A stretch of DNA of 5,802 nt. It comes from a bacterium (GTDB lineage: Bacteria; Patescibacteriota; Saccharimonadia; Saccharimonadales; UBA4665). Location of the stretch: the NCBI GenBank assembly GCA_029549845.1, contig JAKPIL010000163.1:1-5802 (forward strand), written 5' to 3'. The notes under the pieces were generated by a model. The model was not told the origin of the DNA and did not search any database. It worked only from the letters and a program-made list of their open reading frames with translations. Position numbers and translations under genes: made by a program. This document shows positions 5,171-5,802 of this stretch, piece after piece. How positions within the stretch are numbered: position 1 is the first letter of the stretch; each line of letters begins with the position of its first letter.

Positions 5171-5802
5171 ATGCAAAAAGGCTTTGTATATATACTTACC
5201 AACCCGAGCTACAAAGACAATATTATCAAGATTGGGTTTACGACCAATCTCAAAAACCGACTGGCGCAGCTGGATAAAACAGGCGTGCCAACACCCTTTG
5301 ACCCATACATGACGGTCGAAACGAGCAAGTACAAAGGGCTCGAAAAAGTCATCCACCACGAGCTAGACAAGCTCACCGATTTTAGAACCAGGGAAAATAG
5401 AGAGTTTTTTGAAATTGACCCGGTGGATGCAGCCGACTTGCTCAAAAACTTGGCCCGGCTGCTCGACGACGCCGAAATCGTCGAATACGGCAACCTCAGC
5501 AGCGTAGAAGGCAAGAACGAAGCAACAATGACACAGCAGGGGAACAGAACCACGTTCAAGATGCTCGGCGTGCCCATAGGCAGCAAACTCACCGCAGCAA
5601 ACCACGCTATTCCCGATGTTACCGTGGTGGATGACATAAACCAGGTGCGCCTGCCCGACGGAAGCGTGAAGTCTATATCTCGGGCTGTCATAGATGCTAT
5701 AGGCGGCCACCGAAATGGATTCCAGGTCTACAAATACAACGGCAAGCCTCTCTCGAGCATACGAAAATCTTTCGACGAAAACTACCTCCCCAAGAGCACG
5801 CG
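5171..5802 (+). CDS. GIY-YIG nuclease-family protein (T5orf172/MUG113-like) with DUF4357-like C-terminal part, 3'-truncated by window edge
   Basis: At least 210 residues are encoded before the window ends, with no stop reached. Residues 1-85 fit a compact GIY-YIG nuclease of the T5orf172/MUG113 type: FVYILTN (5-11, the 'GIY' strand), IIKIGFTTN (18-26, the 'YIG' strand), R30 in LKNRLAQL (catalytic Arg position), EKVIHHELDKL (58-68), and REFFEI (77-82) with E78 at the metal-binding Glu position. Residues about 85-125 form a linker. Residues about 129-200 (FKMLGVPIGSKL, then VTVVDDINQVRLPDGSVKSISRA, then YKYNGKPLSSIRKS) resemble DUF4357/RAMA-like domains that often follow nuclease domains in restriction-related proteins. 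The ATG at 5171 is the first start possible after an in-frame TGA at 5156-5158, and the -10 element supports it. Likely role: site-specific DNA cleavage or repair in defence; the target is unknown. The family call for the first domain is good, that for the second moderate. Confidence 0.8.
   Translation, partial: MQKGFVYILTNPSYKDNIIKIGFTTNLKNRLAQLDKTGVPTPFDPYMTVETSKYKGLEKVIHHELDKLTDFRTRENREFFEIDPVDAADLLKNLARLLDDAEIVEYGNLSSVEGKNEATMTQQGNRTTFKMLGVPIGSKLTAANHAIPDVTVVDDINQVRLPDGSVKSISRAVIDAIGGHRNGFQVYKYNGKPLSSIRKSFDENYLPKST

Noticed and set aside
5084..5173. The SWIM gene and the GIY-YIG gene are in the same reading frame, separated only by TGA codons at 5084 and 5156; with TGA read as Gly or Trp they would form one protein.
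   Set aside because: No TGA appears inside the other long genes, ordinary Gly and Trp codons are used freely, and a promoter element fits a fresh start at 5171. Same-frame placement has a one-in-three chance, so the standard code and two genes are preferred.
1..5802. CRISPR array, tRNA or rRNA gene, insertion sequence ends.
   Set aside because: I saw no spaced direct repeats, no tRNA- or rRNA-like stretch, and no transposase or terminal inverted repeats with target duplication by eye; short exact repeats other than those listed were not searched exhaustively.

Overview
This window is a piece of a bacterial defence locus with every gene on the + strand. From left to right it holds: the 3' half of hsdS (type I restriction-modification specificity subunit, cut by the window edge); a two-gene toxin-antitoxin module made of an HTH plus Panacea-domain (DUF4065) antitoxin and a RelE-like toxin; a complete hsdR (type I restriction ATPase/nuclease subunit, EcoEI-like); a SWIM zinc-finger protein gene placed 3 bp after hsdR; and the 5' part of a GIY-YIG (T5orf172/MUG113-like) nuclease-family gene that runs off the right edge.

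Organism. Nothing here is a phylogenetic marker. The genes use the standard code (TAG, TAA and TGA all act as stops). Composition is moderate, with a visibly AT-richer region around the toxin-antitoxin genes and the upstream spacer. Two genes (hsdR and the GIY-YIG gene) have a -10-like element so close to the ATG that the mRNA would be leaderless or nearly so. Together with the SWIM and GIY-YIG families, this would fit a Patescibacteria/Saccharibacteria-type genome, but that is a low-confidence inference.

Layout and logic. The usual hsdM-hsdS-hsdR order appears to be split: hsdS ends at 635, and the toxin-antitoxin module (794-1904) sits between it and hsdR (1934-4315). The module has its own strong promoter (TTGACA, 18 bp, TGA-TATACT) in an AT-rich 158-bp spacer. 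That spacer also carries three GTACAT/ATGTAC words and a 7-bp inverted repeat, which are candidate operator sites. Antitoxin and toxin overlap by 11 bp, so they are probably translationally coupled. hsdR has a likely promoter of its own just before the ATG, and the SWIM gene follows on the same transcript. The GIY-YIG gene is probably a separate leaderless unit, with a -10 element identical to that of the toxin-antitoxin promoter.

How they may work together. HsdS directs methylation and cleavage, and HsdR translocates and cuts DNA. The embedded toxin-antitoxin pair could stabilise the locus or act as a backup that stops growth if restriction fails. The SWIM protein is a candidate accessory DNA- or protein-binding partner of the restriction system, and the GIY-YIG protein is a candidate second nuclease. 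These functional links are inferred from gene order only.
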